A stretch of 64,000 bases of DNA, from assembly GCF_900102785.1 (NCBI RefSeq), contig NZ_FNGC01000002.1, positions 310,001 to 374,000 of the forward strand, in the 5' to 3' direction. Every line of letters begins with the position of its first letter. Within the stretch, counting starts at the first letter, position 1. Below are positions 9,317 through 18,971 of the stretch, piece by piece. The DNA comes from Arthrobacter sp. ok362. Its GTDB lineage: Bacteria; Actinomycetota; Actinomycetes; Actinomycetales; Micrococcaceae. The notes under the pieces were generated by a model, which saw only the letters and a program-made list of their open reading frames with translations, had not been told where the DNA came from and did no database searches. Position numbers and translations under genes: made by a program.

Positions 9317-11046
9317 GTCCGGCGGATTCCGCTGCCGCCTCGTCCACCTCCGGCGGCCTGACCGCGGTGGAGGCGGCGCGCATCGCCGTCGACACTTTGC
9401 TTGCCGCCGGTGTGCGCCAGGTGGTGGTGTCCCCGGGTTCGCGGTCGGCGCCCATGGCCTACGCCCTGGCCGAGGCCGAAGCCGCCGGACGCGTGGAGCT
9501 GCTGGTCCGGATCGACGAGCGGTCGGCCGGCTTCACGGCCCTCGGCCTCGCCTTGTCCGCCGGAGCCCCCGTCGCCGTCCTCACCACGTCCGGGACCGCC
9601 GTCGGCAACCTCCTGCCCGCCGTCATGGAGGCCAACCACGCCGCGGTGCCGCTCGTGGTCATCTCCGCCGACCGGCCCGAGGAACTGCGGGGGACCGGCG
9701 CCAACCAGACCACCGTGCAACTGGACCTCTTTGGCGAGCACGTCCGCTTCGCCGTCGACGTGCCCGCGGGCAGCGATCCGCAGCGCGCCGTGGACACGGC
9801 CCTCAGCGCCGCCACCGGAGCCTTCGAGGACGCCCCTCCCGGGCCGGTGCAGCTGAACCTTGCCTTCCGCGACCCGCTGGTCCCGGCCGTGGGCGACGGA
9901 CTGCCCGCAACGGCCAGCCGAGGCATATACCGGGCCGCCCGGAACCCCCTGGCACTGGACTTTCCGGCAGCGTCAACGGCACTGCCGGAGCGGCGCACCG
10001 TGGTGCTGGCCGGGCACTACGCCGGACCGGTCGCCGAGGCCTTCGCCCGCGCGCACGGCCTGCCGCTGCTGGCCGAACCGTCCTCCAACGCACGCTTCGG
10101 CCCCAACGCCGTGGGGCCCTACCGGCTGCTGATCGAGCACTTCGGCGCGGACTCGGCACACCCGATCGAGCGTGTGGTCCTCTTCGGCCGGCCGACGCTC
10201 TCCCGGCCCGTGAGCGCGCTGCTGGAGCGGGCCGATGTCCCCTCGGCCCTGTACCAGCCCGTTCCGGTCGCCTGGTATGAACCAGGCCGCCGCACCGAAC
10301 TGCCGCTGGAAACCCTGGCGGACCTGGCGGAGTTCGCCGGGCGCGGAGCTGCCGTGTGGCTCGATGCCTGGCTGCTGGCAGGAGCCGCCGCGCAGCACGC
10401 CGTGGACCTGAACCTCGCCGCGTCCCCCGCCGCGACCGGGCCGTCGGTCGGCGCCGAGGTCTGGAAGCACGCCCGCGGGCAGCTGGTACTGGGCTCGTCG
10501 AACGGGATCCGCGACGTCGACCTCGCCGGGGCGCCGCCCGCGGAACCGCAGGCCACCATGTTCGCCAACAGGGGTCTGGCCGGGATCGACGGCACCACGT
10601 CCACCGCCACGGGGATCGCGCTGGGCGGGGGCCAGGAAACCACCGTGCTCATGGGGGACGTGACATTCCTGCATGACGCCGGGGGACTCCTGCTCGGCGT
10701 CGGGGAGGCCGAACCGCAGCTGCGGATCGTGGTGCTCAATGACGCCGGCGGTGCCATCTTCGGGCTCTTGGAGCACGGCGCAGTCGCCGCGGCGGGACGC
10801 TATGGCAACGCCGTTGAACGCCTCTTCGCCACCCCGCAGCGGGTGGACATCGCTGCGCTGGCCGCGGCATACGGCGTCGCGCACCGCCGGGTCGGCACGA
10901 CGGCGGAACTCGCCGAGGCGCTGTCCGGCCCGCTGGAGGGCCGCAGCATCATCGAAGTGCGCACGGACCGGCACCGGCTCGGGGAACTGCACCGCGCCAT
11001 CCGGGCCGCGGTGGCCACCGCCGTGGAAGGCCTCCCGCAGACCTGA
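9313..11046 (+). CDS. menD: SEPHCHC synthase (menaquinone synthesis)
   Basis: A ThDP-dependent enzyme that adds 2-oxoglutarate-derived succinic semialdehyde to isochorismate. Family landmarks are SPGSRSAPM, the cofactor glutamate in RIDERSAGFTALG, SADRPEELRGTGANQT, QLDLFG, the Mg/ThDP block NRGLAGIDGT...TATG, and NDAGGAIFGLLEHG. GTG 9313 overlaps the argS stop by 4 bases and has GGAG 5 bases upstream. That gives 577 aa. A tRNA synthetase and a quinone enzyme share one transcript. Confidence 0.95.
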   Translation: MSPADSAAASSTSGGLTAVEAARIAVDTLLAAGVRQVVVSPGSRSAPMAYALAEAEAAGRVELLVRIDERSAGFTALGLALSAGAPVAVLTTSGTAVGNLLPAVMEANHAAVPLVVISADRPEELRGTGANQTTVQLDLFGEHVRFAVDVPAGSDPQRAVDTALSAATGAFEDAPPGPVQLNLAFRDPLVPAVGDGLPATASRGIYRAARNPLALDFPAASTALPERRTVVLAGHYAGPVAEAFARAHGLPLLAEPSSNARFGPNAVGPYRLLIEHFGADSAHPIERVVLFGRPTLSRPVSALLERADVPSALYQPVPVAWYEPGRRTELPLETLADLAEFAGRGAAVWLDAWLLAGAAAQHAVDLNLAASPAATGPSVGAEVWKHARGQLVLGSSNGIRDVDLAGAPPAEPQATMFANRGLAGIDGTTSTATGIALGGGQETTVLMGDVTFLHDAGGLLLGVGEAEPQLRIVVLNDAGGAIFGLLEHGAVAAAGRYGNAVERLFATPQRVDIAALAAAYGVAHRRVGTTAELAEALSGPLEGRSIIEVRTDRHRLGELHRAIRAAVATAVEGLPQT

Positions 11047-11126
11047 CCTTGGGTGCGCTGCGCTGGGCGCGACGACCCGCTGTTGGTGCGGGGACGCGCA
11101 TTCGGCAATAGGACGCCCGGATGTGC

Positions 11127-11145
11127 GCGTCCGGCGGCCGGACGC
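11127..11145. repeat. Short GC-rich hairpin downstream of menD
   Basis: Perfect 8-bp arms GCGTCCGG / CCGGACGC with a CGG loop, 80 bases after the menD stop in the otherwise featureless 11047-11247 gap. No U tract follows; it is a weak terminator candidate. Confidence 0.35.
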
Positions 11146-11247
11146 GGGTCCGCGGTCTGGATCCGTGTCCGCGTGGTCCGGATGCGGTTGTCCACATGGG
11201 CGCGCGTGCGGGGTGCGCGCAGTCCCGGTCCCTGAGAGGCTCGGTCC

Positions 11248-12204
11248 ATGATGGACCTTCCCCGACTAGTGTTGGCCAAGGACCTGGCGTTACTCGGCGC
11301 CAGTTCCCGCCCGCTATCTGCCGCTGCCAAGTCCGGACGCCTCCTCAGGCTCCGCCACGGAGTCTACGTGGAACGGGACCTGTGGACGAACCTCAACTTC
11401 TGGCAGCAATACAGGCTGCAGGTTGAAGCCGCTGCCGAGTCTCTCCAGTCGCCCACGATCTTCTCGCACCACTCCGGGGCCTCCGTCTGGGGGATACCCA
11501 CCATCCTGAAGGATCAGCCGGTCCATGCACTGACCACCTTCCGGGGCGGGGGCAGGTCCCGCGCCGGAGTTCGGAGGCACCTGGTGGAGCCTGCCATGGC
11601 AGAGGCCCAGGAAATTGAGGGACTCCTCGTCACATCCCGGATGGCCACAGTGCTGGACCTTGCGGCCTTCGTTCCTTTCGCCGAGGCCGTCGTACCGCTG
11701 GATCATGTGCTCAAGCCCGACGCCGTTCGCGGTCTGGCGGCCTTCGCCAAGGCCGAACTCCTGGACGCGTTGCCGGGACGCTATCCGTTGGCAGTAGAAA
11801 GGAGGGTGCGTGCGGTGGTGGCGTTTGCGGATTCCGCCTCCGGCTCGCCGGGGGAGTCCTACAGCCGGGGAGTGATCCACGTGTCCGGCTTTGCTCCGCC
11901 CGAGTTGCAGTACGAGGTTCGCAATTCAACCGGACGCGTGGCCTATTCGGACTTCTATTGGGAAGGTAGCCGCACTGTGGGCGAATTCGACGGTGTCGCC
12001 AAGTATCAGCGGGACGAATTTCTCCGAGGGGGAACGCCCGGGCAAGTCGTGGTGGATGAAAAGATACGCGAGGACCGGATCCGGGCGACGGGCAGAAACG
12101 TCGTCCGCTGGACGTGGGCCGTCCTTTGGAAACCCCGGGCCCTGGAAGAGTTGCTGTCGCAGGCCGGCGTGCCGCGCCGTCGTCGGCCTGCGTCGGGACA
12201 GTGA
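11248..12204 (+). CDS. AbiEi-like N-terminus plus DUF559-like nuclease-fold protein
   Basis: The N-terminal ~70 residues resemble the winged-helix antitoxin domain of AbiEi-type proteins (SSRPLSAAAKSGRLLRLRHGVYV). The C-terminus resembles a DUF559/Vsr-type restriction fold: SPGESYSRGVI, then DFYWEGSRTVGEFDG with acidic residues, and a terminal IREDRIRATGRNVVRWTW. Such proteins are common single genes in actinobacteria and their function is not established. No toxin partner adjoins, so I do not call a toxin-antitoxin system. GAGAGG lies 8 bases before ATG 11248. A second member occurs at 20505. Confidence 0.75.
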   Translation: MMDLPRLVLAKDLALLGASSRPLSAAAKSGRLLRLRHGVYVERDLWTNLNFWQQYRLQVEAAAESLQSPTIFSHHSGASVWGIPTILKDQPVHALTTFRGGGRSRAGVRRHLVEPAMAEAQEIEGLLVTSRMATVLDLAAFVPFAEAVVPLDHVLKPDAVRGLAAFAKAELLDALPGRYPLAVERRVRAVVAFADSASGSPGESYSRGVIHVSGFAPPELQYEVRNSTGRVAYSDFYWEGSRTVGEFDGVAKYQRDEFLRGGTPGQVVVDEKIREDRIRATGRNVVRWTWAVLWKPRALEELLSQAGVPRRRRPASGQ

Positions 12205-12215
12205 AATGTTGCCGT

Positions 12216-12273
12216 GACACGGAAGCGGTCCGGGGACATCCATATATAAATGTCCCCGGACCGCAAGCGTGTC
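12216..12273. terminator. Bidirectional terminator hairpin
   Basis: Arms GCGGTCCGGGGACAT (12225-12239) and its exact complement (12250-12264) flank a 10-base AT-rich loop. An outer GACACG/CGTGTC pair extends the stem across symmetric 3-base bulges. It sits between two converging genes (11248 gene and the ABC ATPase), so it probably ends both transcripts. U-rich tails are weak. Confidence 0.8.
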
Positions 12274-12314
12274 TTCAGGTATTCTGCGCGTCTTCAGACG
12301 GCTTCCGCGTCGGG

Positions 12315-13091
12315 TTACAGCACCCGGCTCAGGAACTCCTTGGTGCGGGGGTGCTGCGGGTTGGCCAGGACCTCCCGCGGGTCGCCCGCCTCCACCACGA
12401 CGCCGCCGTCCATGAACGTCAGGCGGTCACCGACCTCCCGGGCGAAGCCGATCTCGTGGGTCACCACGATCATGGTCATGCCGGACTTGGCGAGGTCCTT
12501 CATCACGTTCAGGACATCGCCCACGAGCTCCGGGTCAAGAGCGGACGTGGGCTCATCGAAGAGCATGAGCTCCGGATCCATGGCCAGGGCACGGGCAATC
12601 GCAACACGCTGCTGCTGGCCGCCGGAGAGCTGGTTCGGGTAGTGGCCGGCACGGTCGCCGAGCCCCACGCGGTCCAGCAGTTCCAGGGCCCGCTTCCGGG
12701 CCACTGTCTTCGACTGGCCCTTGACCTGCACCGGGGCTTCCATGATGTTCTGCATCGCGGTCTTGTGCGGGAACAGGTTGAAGCGCTGGAACACCATGCC
12801 GATCTCGCGCCGCTGGGCGGCGATCTCCTTGGTCTTCAGGTCATGGAGCCGGCCCTTGACCTCGCGGTAGCCGATCAGCTGGCCGCCCACGGAAATGCGT
12901 CCCGCGCTGATGGTCTCCAGCAGGTTCACGCAGCGGAGCATGGTGGACTTGCCGGAACCGGACGGGCCGATCACAACCGACACCTCGCCCTGGTTGACGG
13001 TCAGGTCGATGCCGCGCAGCACGTGGTGCTCGCCGTAGTACTTGTGAAGGCCCTCGATCTGTACCAGCGGTTTCTCAGGGGTGATCGTCAT
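12315..13091 (-). CDS. Polar amino-acid ABC transporter ATPase (GlnQ-like)
   Basis: The 258-residue ATP-binding subunit of a polar amino-acid importer. Walker A is GPSGSGKST at 42-50, the signature is LSGGQQQR, and Walker B is [12 protein letters not shown], with the downstream H-loop TH. It is last in a three-gene operon (binding protein, permease, ATPase). The start overlaps the permease stop by 4 bases (ATGA), with GGAGG just upstream. The substrate is not decidable from sequence; glutamate/cystine-type importers look similar. Confidence 0.93.
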   Translation of the reverse strand: MTITPEKPLVQIEGLHKYYGEHHVLRGIDLTVNQGEVSVVIGPSGSGKSTMLRCVNLLETISAGRISVGGQLIGYREVKGRLHDLKTKEIAAQRREIGMVFQRFNLFPHKTAMQNIMEAPVQVKGQSKTVARKRALELLDRVGLGDRAGHYPNQLSGGQQQRVAIARALAMDPELMLFDEPTSALDPELVGDVLNVMKDLAKSGMTMIVVTHEIGFAREVGDRLTFMDGGVVVEAGDPREVLANPQHPRTKEFLSRVL

Positions 13092-14059
13092 TTCGCCTCC
13101 TCCTCGGGGAAGTCCATCTTCAGGTCCGGCTCGGCCTCGGCGCTGGGGGCCCCCGCCGCTGCAGCCTTGGCCGCTGCGGGGTTGACCGCTGCTGGAACGC
13201 GGTTGTCCACGCCCTTGCCGTAGTACGCCTCAATGAAGTGCTGGCCCACCATCAGGAGGCTGGTGATCAGCAGGTACCAGAAAGCCGCGACAATCAGCAG
13301 TGGAATGGGAAGGTAGATGCGGTTGGCCAGGGCGTTGGTCGCAAAGGTCAGATCCAGCGTGAACGGCACGGCCAGGACCAGCGAGGTGGTCTTGAGCATG
13401 CCGATGGTTTCATTGCCGGTCGGCGGGACGATGACGCGCATGGCCTGCGGCAGGATGATCCGCCGCATGATCTTGCCCTTCGTCATGCCGAGGGCCTCTG
13501 CGGCCTCACTCTGGCCCTGGTCGACGGACTTCAGGCCGGCCCGGAAGATTTCGGCGAGGTACGCGGACTCATTCAGGCCCAGGCCAAGGATGGCCGGGAT
13601 CAGGCCGTGCGTGGGATCCGAGGTCACCCAGGTGATGGCTGCAGGACCAAACGGGATGCCGAGAACGATCGTCGGATAGAGGACGGTGGCCAGCCCCCAG
13701 AAGAGCAGCTGGGTGTAGATCGGGGTGCCGCGGAAGAACCAGACCCAGGTCCAGCTGGACCAGCGGAACACCGGGTTGTCGGACTGCCGCATGAAGGCCA
13801 GCAGGATGGCCAGGATGATTGCCAGGACCATGGAGGCAAACGTCAGGAACAGGGTCCAGACCACGCCCTGGACCACCTTGGTGTCCAGGATGTAGGTCCC
13901 GACGACGTCCCAGCGGAAGTTGGGGTTCGTGAATAGGCTCTGCAGGAAGGCGGCAAGGAAGCCGACAATGATGATGGCGCTGATCCAGCGGCCCGGGTGC
14001 CGCACCGGTACGGCATTATTCAGTACCGGTGCGGCGTGGCGGTCATGATGGTTGTCCAT
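13088..14059 (-). CDS. Polar amino-acid ABC transporter permease
   Basis: An inner-membrane permease with the HisM/GlnP-type loop [29 protein letters not shown], which contacts the ATPase. It has an extended N-terminus (about 60 residues) before the first conserved TM block and an Ala/Pro-rich C-terminal tail. I start at ATG 14059 because AGGGG lies 5 bases upstream. The longer frame starts at TTG 14098, overlapping the binding-protein stop, without a ribosome site. It is the middle gene of the operon. Confidence 0.9.
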   Translation of the reverse strand: MDNHHDRHAAPVLNNAVPVRHPGRWISAIIIVGFLAAFLQSLFTNPNFRWDVVGTYILDTKVVQGVVWTLFLTFASMVLAIILAILLAFMRQSDNPVFRWSSWTWVWFFRGTPIYTQLLFWGLATVLYPTIVLGIPFGPAAITWVTSDPTHGLIPAILGLGLNESAYLAEIFRAGLKSVDQGQSEAAEALGMTKGKIMRRIILPQAMRVIVPPTGNETIGMLKTTSLVLAVPFTLDLTFATNALANRIYLPIPLLIVAAFWYLLITSLLMVGQHFIEAYYGKGVDNRVPAAVNPAAAKAAAAGAPSAEAEPDLKMDFPEEEAK

Positions 14060-14094
14060 CTGTGCCCCTGGTGTGTGTCCGGTTGCTGGCAGGC

Positions 14095-15048
14095 TCAAGA
14101 CGTCGCCGCCGGGTTGACCTCGGACTTGGTGATGGCACCGTCAGCGGCGCCCCAGCCCTCGAGGATCTTCTTGTAGGAGCCGTCTTCCATCAGCTTGGTG
14201 ACGGTCTTCTGGACGACGTCCGCCAGGGCCTTGTCGGATTTGGCGACGGCAATGCCCTGCGGTGCGGCGTCGTAGACCTCGCCGAGCTTTTCGAGCTGTC
14301 CGCCGGTCTGGGTCAGCGCGTAGCCGATGATGGGGGAGTCGGCCGCCATCGCATCGATGCTGCCATTGACCAGACGTGTGGTGATATCGGTCTGGGTCTT
14401 GAGTGTCACGATGTTGATGGGCTGCTTGCCCTCGGCGGTGCACTTCTTGTTGCGGCCCGAGAGGTCCGGATCTTCCTGGATGGTGCCGGTCTGAACGCCG
14501 ACGGACTTGCCGCACAGGTCATCCAGGGAGACCTTTTTCGGGTTGCCCTTCTGCACGGCCCAGCCGGTGCCTGCCTGATAGTAGCTGACCATATTCACCG
14601 CGGCGAGCCGCTCCGGGTTGATGGTGAAGGAGGAGACACCGAGGTCGTACTTCGGGCCGAGGGCCGGGAGGATACCGGTGAATTCGGCCGTCTGGACCTG
14701 GACCTTCAGGCCGAGCGCGGCGCCGATCGCCTTGGCGATGTCGACGTCGTAGCCCACAGGTGTCTGGCCGTCGGTGCCGAGGAATTCTGCGGGGGCGTAG
14801 GAAGTGTCCGAGCCAACGGTAAGGGTGCCCTTTGACTTGATTGCCTCGGGCACCATGGCCGCCAGGGCATCGTCCTTCTGAACGGTGCTGGGGTCAAAGC
14901 TGGCCGCGGCACTGCCGGAAGCGGAAGCCGCGCCGGAGGTGCCGGTCTCGGAGGCGTTGGTGCAGGCCGTCAGGGCCAATGTGCCGACGGCGAGCACCGT
15001 GGCGACCTTCAGGGCGGGGTTGCTCAGGAGCGAACGGGAGATCTGCAT
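14095..15048 (-). CDS. Amino-acid ABC transporter substrate-binding lipoprotein
   Basis: A family 3 extracellular solute-binding protein, 317 aa. The N-terminus MQISRSLLSNPALKVATVLAVGTLALTAC is a lipoprotein signal with lipobox LTAC. The binding core includes GYDVDIAKAIGAALGLKVQVQTAEF and GVQTGTIQEDPDL. It captures a polar amino acid for the two downstream genes. ATG 15048 has AAAGG 7 bases upstream. It is the first gene of the operon; the AT-rich 15085-15200 region upstream is the likely promoter zone. Confidence 0.92.
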   Translation of the reverse strand: MQISRSLLSNPALKVATVLAVGTLALTACTNASETGTSGAASASGSAAASFDPSTVQKDDALAAMVPEAIKSKGTLTVGSDTSYAPAEFLGTDGQTPVGYDVDIAKAIGAALGLKVQVQTAEFTGILPALGPKYDLGVSSFTINPERLAAVNMVSYYQAGTGWAVQKGNPKKVSLDDLCGKSVGVQTGTIQEDPDLSGRNKKCTAEGKQPINIVTLKTQTDITTRLVNGSIDAMAADSPIIGYALTQTGGQLEKLGEVYDAAPQGIAVAKSDKALADVVQKTVTKLMEDGSYKKILEGWGAADGAITKSEVNPAATS

Positions 15049-15084
15049 TTTCTTACCTTTTGTTGCCGGAGGGATGCGTAACAA

Positions 15085-15278
15085 GCCGATTTATAGTGTA
15101 TCGCCGAACAAGAGATGTACGTCACAGAAAACTAAGTTTCACTATTGGATAACTAAACCAGACCCATATGCAATATCTTCAATGGCCGATCTGTCTGTAA
15201 TCCCGGATTCCTTCTGAATTCGCCGGGACCGCCGGGCCAAGTTCTCCTGCCCGGCGCCAACCCCGCTGGCCCCGCCGA
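15085..15278 (-). promoter_or_regulatory. AT-rich promoter region of the amino-acid transporter operon
   Basis: This stretch is markedly AT-richer than its surroundings (for example 15108-15200). On the minus strand TATAAA at 15097-15102 is a good -10 candidate about 50 bases before the start; no consensus -35 is seen. The low GC of this block stands out from the rest of the window. Confidence 0.4.
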
Positions 15279-16649
15279 CTAGCTGCTGATGCCGAGCGAC
15301 TCCAGCATGGGACGGAACTTCGCCCACGTCTCGGCGAGTTCGGTCTCGGGGACGGAGCCATCCACCACGCCGCAGCCCGCGTAAAGCCGGACCGTCTGCG
15401 GGGACTCGATGACGGCGCCGCGCAGCGCGATGCCCCACTCGCCGTTGCCAGCCGCGTCCAGCCAGCCGACCGGCCCGGCGTAGGGGCCGCGGTCCAGATG
15501 CTCAAGCTTGCGGATCAGTGCCCCGGCCACGGTGGTGGGTGTGCCACAGACGGCGGCTGTCGGATGCAGTGCGTTGATCAGGGCCAGGCACGTGGGGACG
15601 TGGCCTTCCACCTCGGCCAGCTCGGCCTTCACATCCGAGGCCAGGTGCCACACATTGGGCAGTTCCAGGATGAACGGCTCGCTGTGGGCGTTCATGGCCT
15701 CGGAAAACGGGGCCAGCTGCGTGGTCAGGGACTGGATCGCGATGTCGTGTTCGTGCCGCTGCTTCTCGGACCCGGCAAGGACGCGTTCGGCGAATTCCAG
15801 CGGGGAGCCGTCCATGCCGTCGGCGTCGCGGCGGTCCAGCGTGCCGGCCAGGACGCGGGCTTGCGCGGTGCGGCCTTCCACTTGGATCAGCATCTCCGGC
15901 GTGGCGCCCACCAGTCCGTCCACTCCGTACGTCCAGCATTCGCGGTACCGGGCGGACAGCTCGCGGAGAACCTGGGCGGCGTTGACGCCGGTGGGGACGG
16001 TGGCCACCACGTCGCGGGCCAGCACCAGCTTCTCCAGGGCCCCGGTCCGGATCTCTTGGACCCCGGCGGCGACGGCGGCCATCCAGTCCTCCTCGCTGAG
16101 CGAGCCGGTGTGCAGAGTTGCCCCTGCAGCCAAGGGCAAAGGGCGTACGACGGCGACACCGGCCTGGGCGGCCGCCGGCGGCGGGTCGTCCACCACGGCG
16201 CTGTCGGTATTGGCGCTGGCGCTGCCAAGCCAGCGGTCCAGGGCGGCGCGGGCGCCCGCTTCGGTGAGTTCGCCGTCGTCAAGGGTGAGTTGGGTTAGCC
16301 ACGCCTGACCGTCGCGGAGCCCCACGACGATTTCGGGGACCAGCAGCCGGGACTCGTGGGCGGAGACTTTGGAGAAGGCGAAGGAGCCAAAGGCCACCGG
16401 GCCGGTGCCGGGGCAGTCCACCTCGTCCTCGATGTCCGCCTCCAGGACCAGATGACGCCACCAGATGTCGGCCTCCAGGAAACGCTCGGGGCCGGTGGCG
16501 GTGAACCGGGCGATCTCGCCGAAGCCCACCAGCCCGGCCTCGCGGCGGGTCCAGCAGAGGACATCGTCACGGACCAGAAACGACGGCAGGCCCCCGGGGA
16601 AAGTTTCGGCATCGAGGGGGACTGTCAAGGTGCGGAACGTGCTCGTCAT
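15279..16649 (-). CDS. menF: Isochorismate synthase
   Basis: A chorismate-utilising enzyme, 456 aa, converting chorismate to isochorismate as the entry step to menaquinone. The C-terminal catalytic domain has the family blocks TPEMLIQVEGR, LAGTLDRR, SEKQRHEHDIAIQSL, HLASDVKAEL, LHPTAAVCGTP and YAGCGVVDGS. Isochorismate synthases for siderophores (EntC/DhbC type) look similar, but menD, menG and menC nearby favour menaquinone. TGTTAT at 16656-16661 (minus strand) lies 6 bases before ATG, so it is probably leaderless. Transcribed divergently from menG. Confidence 0.92.
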   Translation of the reverse strand: MTSTFRTLTVPLDAETFPGGLPSFLVRDDVLCWTRREAGLVGFGEIARFTATGPERFLEADIWWRHLVLEADIEDEVDCPGTGPVAFGSFAFSKVSAHESRLLVPEIVVGLRDGQAWLTQLTLDDGELTEAGARAALDRWLGSASANTDSAVVDDPPPAAAQAGVAVVRPLPLAAGATLHTGSLSEEDWMAAVAAGVQEIRTGALEKLVLARDVVATVPTGVNAAQVLRELSARYRECWTYGVDGLVGATPEMLIQVEGRTAQARVLAGTLDRRDADGMDGSPLEFAERVLAGSEKQRHEHDIAIQSLTTQLAPFSEAMNAHSEPFILELPNVWHLASDVKAELAEVEGHVPTCLALINALHPTAAVCGTPTTVAGALIRKLEHLDRGPYAGPVGWLDAAGNGEWGIALRGAVIESPQTVRLYAGCGVVDGSVPETELAETWAKFRPMLESLGISS

Positions 16650-16802
16650 GATGGCATAACACTAGCCCGTGAACGCCCGTGCCGTGGATATACACGGTCC
16701 GGCAGGGGCTGAGCGAGGCGGCCGCGGCCGTTCCCGCAGGTGAAAGCCGCGTTGATTGGCGCCCCGTTCGTGGGGGAGCCGATCATTTGAGACAATGGCA
16801 GG

Positions 16803-17597
16803 GTGAACCGAGCATCCTTGGAAAAGCGTCCGGACGAAGTAGCCACGATGTTTGACGACGTCGCCCCCAAATACGACGTCGTCAACGATGTCCTGTCGTT
16901 GGGGCAGACGCGGCGTTGGCGCAAGGTGGTGGTGGAGGCCGTGGGCGTATCGACCGGCCAGCGCGTCCTGGACCTCGCCGCCGGCACCGGCACCTCTAGT
17001 GAGCCGTATGCCGACGCCGGCATCAACGTCATCGCCTGTGATTTCTCCCTTGGCATGCTCAAGGTCGGCAAGCGCCGCCGCCCGGACATCGACTTCATCG
17101 CCGGGGATGCCACCCGCCTGCCATTCGCGGACAACACCTTTGATGCCAGCACGATCTCCTTTGGCCTGCGCAACGTCAACGAGCCGAAGAAGGCCCTGGC
17201 CGAGATGCTGCGGGTCACCAAGCCCGGCGGTCGGCTGGTCATCGCGGAATTCTCCCAGCCCGTGGTGCCGCTGTGGCGCACCATGTACACCGAATACCTC
17301 ATGCGGGCCCTCCCGGCCATCGCCGTCAAGGTCTCCTCCAACCCCGACGCCTATGTCTACCTCGCCGAGTCCATCCGCGCCTGGCCGGACCAGGACCACC
17401 TCGCGGCCTGGCTGCAGGAGGCCGGCTGGGAATCCGTCACCTACCGCAACCTCAGCGGCGGCATCGTCGCCGTGCACCGGGCCCAGAAACCGCTGGCCGG
17501 CCCCGCAAGTGATCCCGCCACGGGCGCTGCCGCGCTGGCAGCCCACACCGGACCCGTGGCCAAGCTGCGCCGCAACATCACCCGGCCTGGGCGTTAG
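16803..17597 (+). CDS. menG: Demethylmenaquinone methyltransferase
   Basis: A UbiE/MenG-family SAM methyltransferase (264 aa) that methylates demethylmenaquinone. Visible are SAM motif [29 protein letters not shown], the family signature [20 protein letters not shown], and [17 protein letters not shown] 16803 lies 6 bases after GACAAT (16791-16796), again a leaderless layout. It heads a run with the reductase and prenyl synthase. Confidence 0.94.
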   Translation: MNRASLEKRPDEVATMFDDVAPKYDVVNDVLSLGQTRRWRKVVVEAVGVSTGQRVLDLAAGTGTSSEPYADAGINVIACDFSLGMLKVGKRRRPDIDFIAGDATRLPFADNTFDASTISFGLRNVNEPKKALAEMLRVTKPGGRLVIAEFSQPVVPLWRTMYTEYLMRALPAIAVKVSSNPDAYVYLAESIRAWPDQDHLAAWLQEAGWESVTYRNLSGGIVAVHRAQKPLAGPASDPATGAAALAAHTGPVAKLRRNITRPGR

Positions 17598-17609
17598 CCG
17601 CTACGCGTC

Positions 17610-18971
17610 GTGAATGTACTGATCGTCGGAGCGGGCCCGGCCGGATCCACCGCCGCCTACTACCTTGCCAAAGCCGGCATTGATGTCACGGTGCTGGAGA
17701 AAACCAGCTTTCCCCGCGAGAAGGTCTGCGGCGACGGCCTGACTCCGCGCGCAGTCCGCGAGATCCAGAAGCTGGGCCTCGCACATCCTGAAACCGAGGG
17801 CTGGCGGCGGAACAAAGGCCTGCGCCTGATCGCCGGCGGGCGCACGATCGAGCTGCCCTGGCCGGAGGTCGCCGACTTCCCGCAGTACGGGCTGATCCGG
17901 ACCCGGCTCGGCTTCGACGAACAATTGGCCCGGCACGCCCAGTCCGCGGGCGCCGTCGTGCTGGAACGCCACAGCGTCACCGAGGCGCTGCACTCCGACG
18001 ATGGCCGGGTGACTGGGGTCCGCGCCGCGCTGCTGGACAACTCAGGGCGCAAAACCGGGGAAACGCGCGACTTCACCGCCGACGTCGTCCTCGCCGCAGA
18101 CGGCAACTCGACGCGCACCGCCGTCTCACTGGGCATCCGCAAGCGCGACGACCGGCCGCTCGGCGTGGCCGTGCGGACCTACTTCACCTCGCCGCGGCAC
18201 GAGGACGACTGGATGGAAGGCTGGCTGGAACTTCCCGGCCGCGACGGCAAACTCCTGCCCGGCTACGGCTGGGTCTTTGGCGTCGGCGACGGAACCTCCA
18301 ACGTGGGCCTGGGCATCCTGAACTCCTCGAAGGACTTCGGCAAGCTGGACTACAAGCAGGTGCTGCGCGAATGGACCGCCGGCATGCCCGCCGGCTGGGG
18401 CTTCACGCCGGAAAACCAGGTCGGCGAGATCCGCGGCGCCGCGCTGCCCATGGGCTTCAACCGGACCCCGCACTACTCGCCGGGCCTGCTGCTGCTCGGC
18501 GACGCCGGCGGCATGGTCTCCCCGTTCAACGGCGAGGGCATCTCCTACGCCATGGAGTCCGCCCGCTTTGCGGCCGAATTCATCATCGACGGCGCTGCCC
18601 GGTCGGCGTCGGCAGGCTGGGGCGCCACAGCCGCCGACGCGCACCTTGCCCGGTATGCCGACTACGTGCGGCAGCAGTGGGGCTCACACTTCACGCTGGG
18701 CCGGGCCTTCGCCGCACTGATCGGCAAGCCTGCCGTCATGAAACTGGCCCTCCGGACGGGCATGCCTGTCCCCGTGCTCATGCGTTTTGTGGTGCGCATG
18801 CTGGCCAACCTCACCGATCCTGCCGCCAAGGGCTTCGAGGACCGGGTCATCCGCGTCCTGGAATCCCTGGTCCCCGCCACGTCCAACAAGGCCGCGCCCA
18901 CCACGGACAGCGTTCCGCACTCCGGCACCAACTCCGCGGTTTCCGCAACAAAAGTTAGGGTTAACCCGTGA
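17610..18971 (+). CDS. Geranylgeranyl-reductase family flavoprotein (MenJ-like)
   Basis: An FAD-dependent reductase, 453 aa, with N-terminal dinucleotide fold VLIVGAGPAGSTAAYYLAKAG, then FPREKVCGDGLTP and the second FAD motif LLLGDAGGMVSPFNGEGISYAMES. In mycobacteria the homologue MenJ saturates one isoprene unit of menaquinone. Its place between menG and the prenyl synthase makes the same job likely here. GTG 17610 lies 12 bases after menG. It could also act on other isoprenoids. Confidence 0.88.
   Translation: MNVLIVGAGPAGSTAAYYLAKAGIDVTVLEKTSFPREKVCGDGLTPRAVREIQKLGLAHPETEGWRRNKGLRLIAGGRTIELPWPEVADFPQYGLIRTRLGFDEQLARHAQSAGAVVLERHSVTEALHSDDGRVTGVRAALLDNSGRKTGETRDFTADVVLAADGNSTRTAVSLGIRKRDDRPLGVAVRTYFTSPRHEDDWMEGWLELPGRDGKLLPGYGWVFGVGDGTSNVGLGILNSSKDFGKLDYKQVLREWTAGMPAGWGFTPENQVGEIRGAALPMGFNRTPHYSPGLLLLGDAGGMVSPFNGEGISYAMESARFAAEFIIDGAARSASAGWGATAADAHLARYADYVRQQWGSHFTLGRAFAALIGKPAVMKLALRTGMPVPVLMRFVVRMLANLTDPAAKGFEDRVIRVLESLVPATSNKAAPTTDSVPHSGTNSAVSATKVRVNP

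Noticed and set aside
11053-11426. Short plus-strand frames between menD and the AbiEi-like gene
   Set aside because: No start signals and overlap with the real gene at 11248.
11248-12204. Toxin-antitoxin system based on the AbiEi-like N-terminus
   Set aside because: No adjacent AbiEii-type nucleotidyltransferase gene; the C-terminus is nuclease-like instead.
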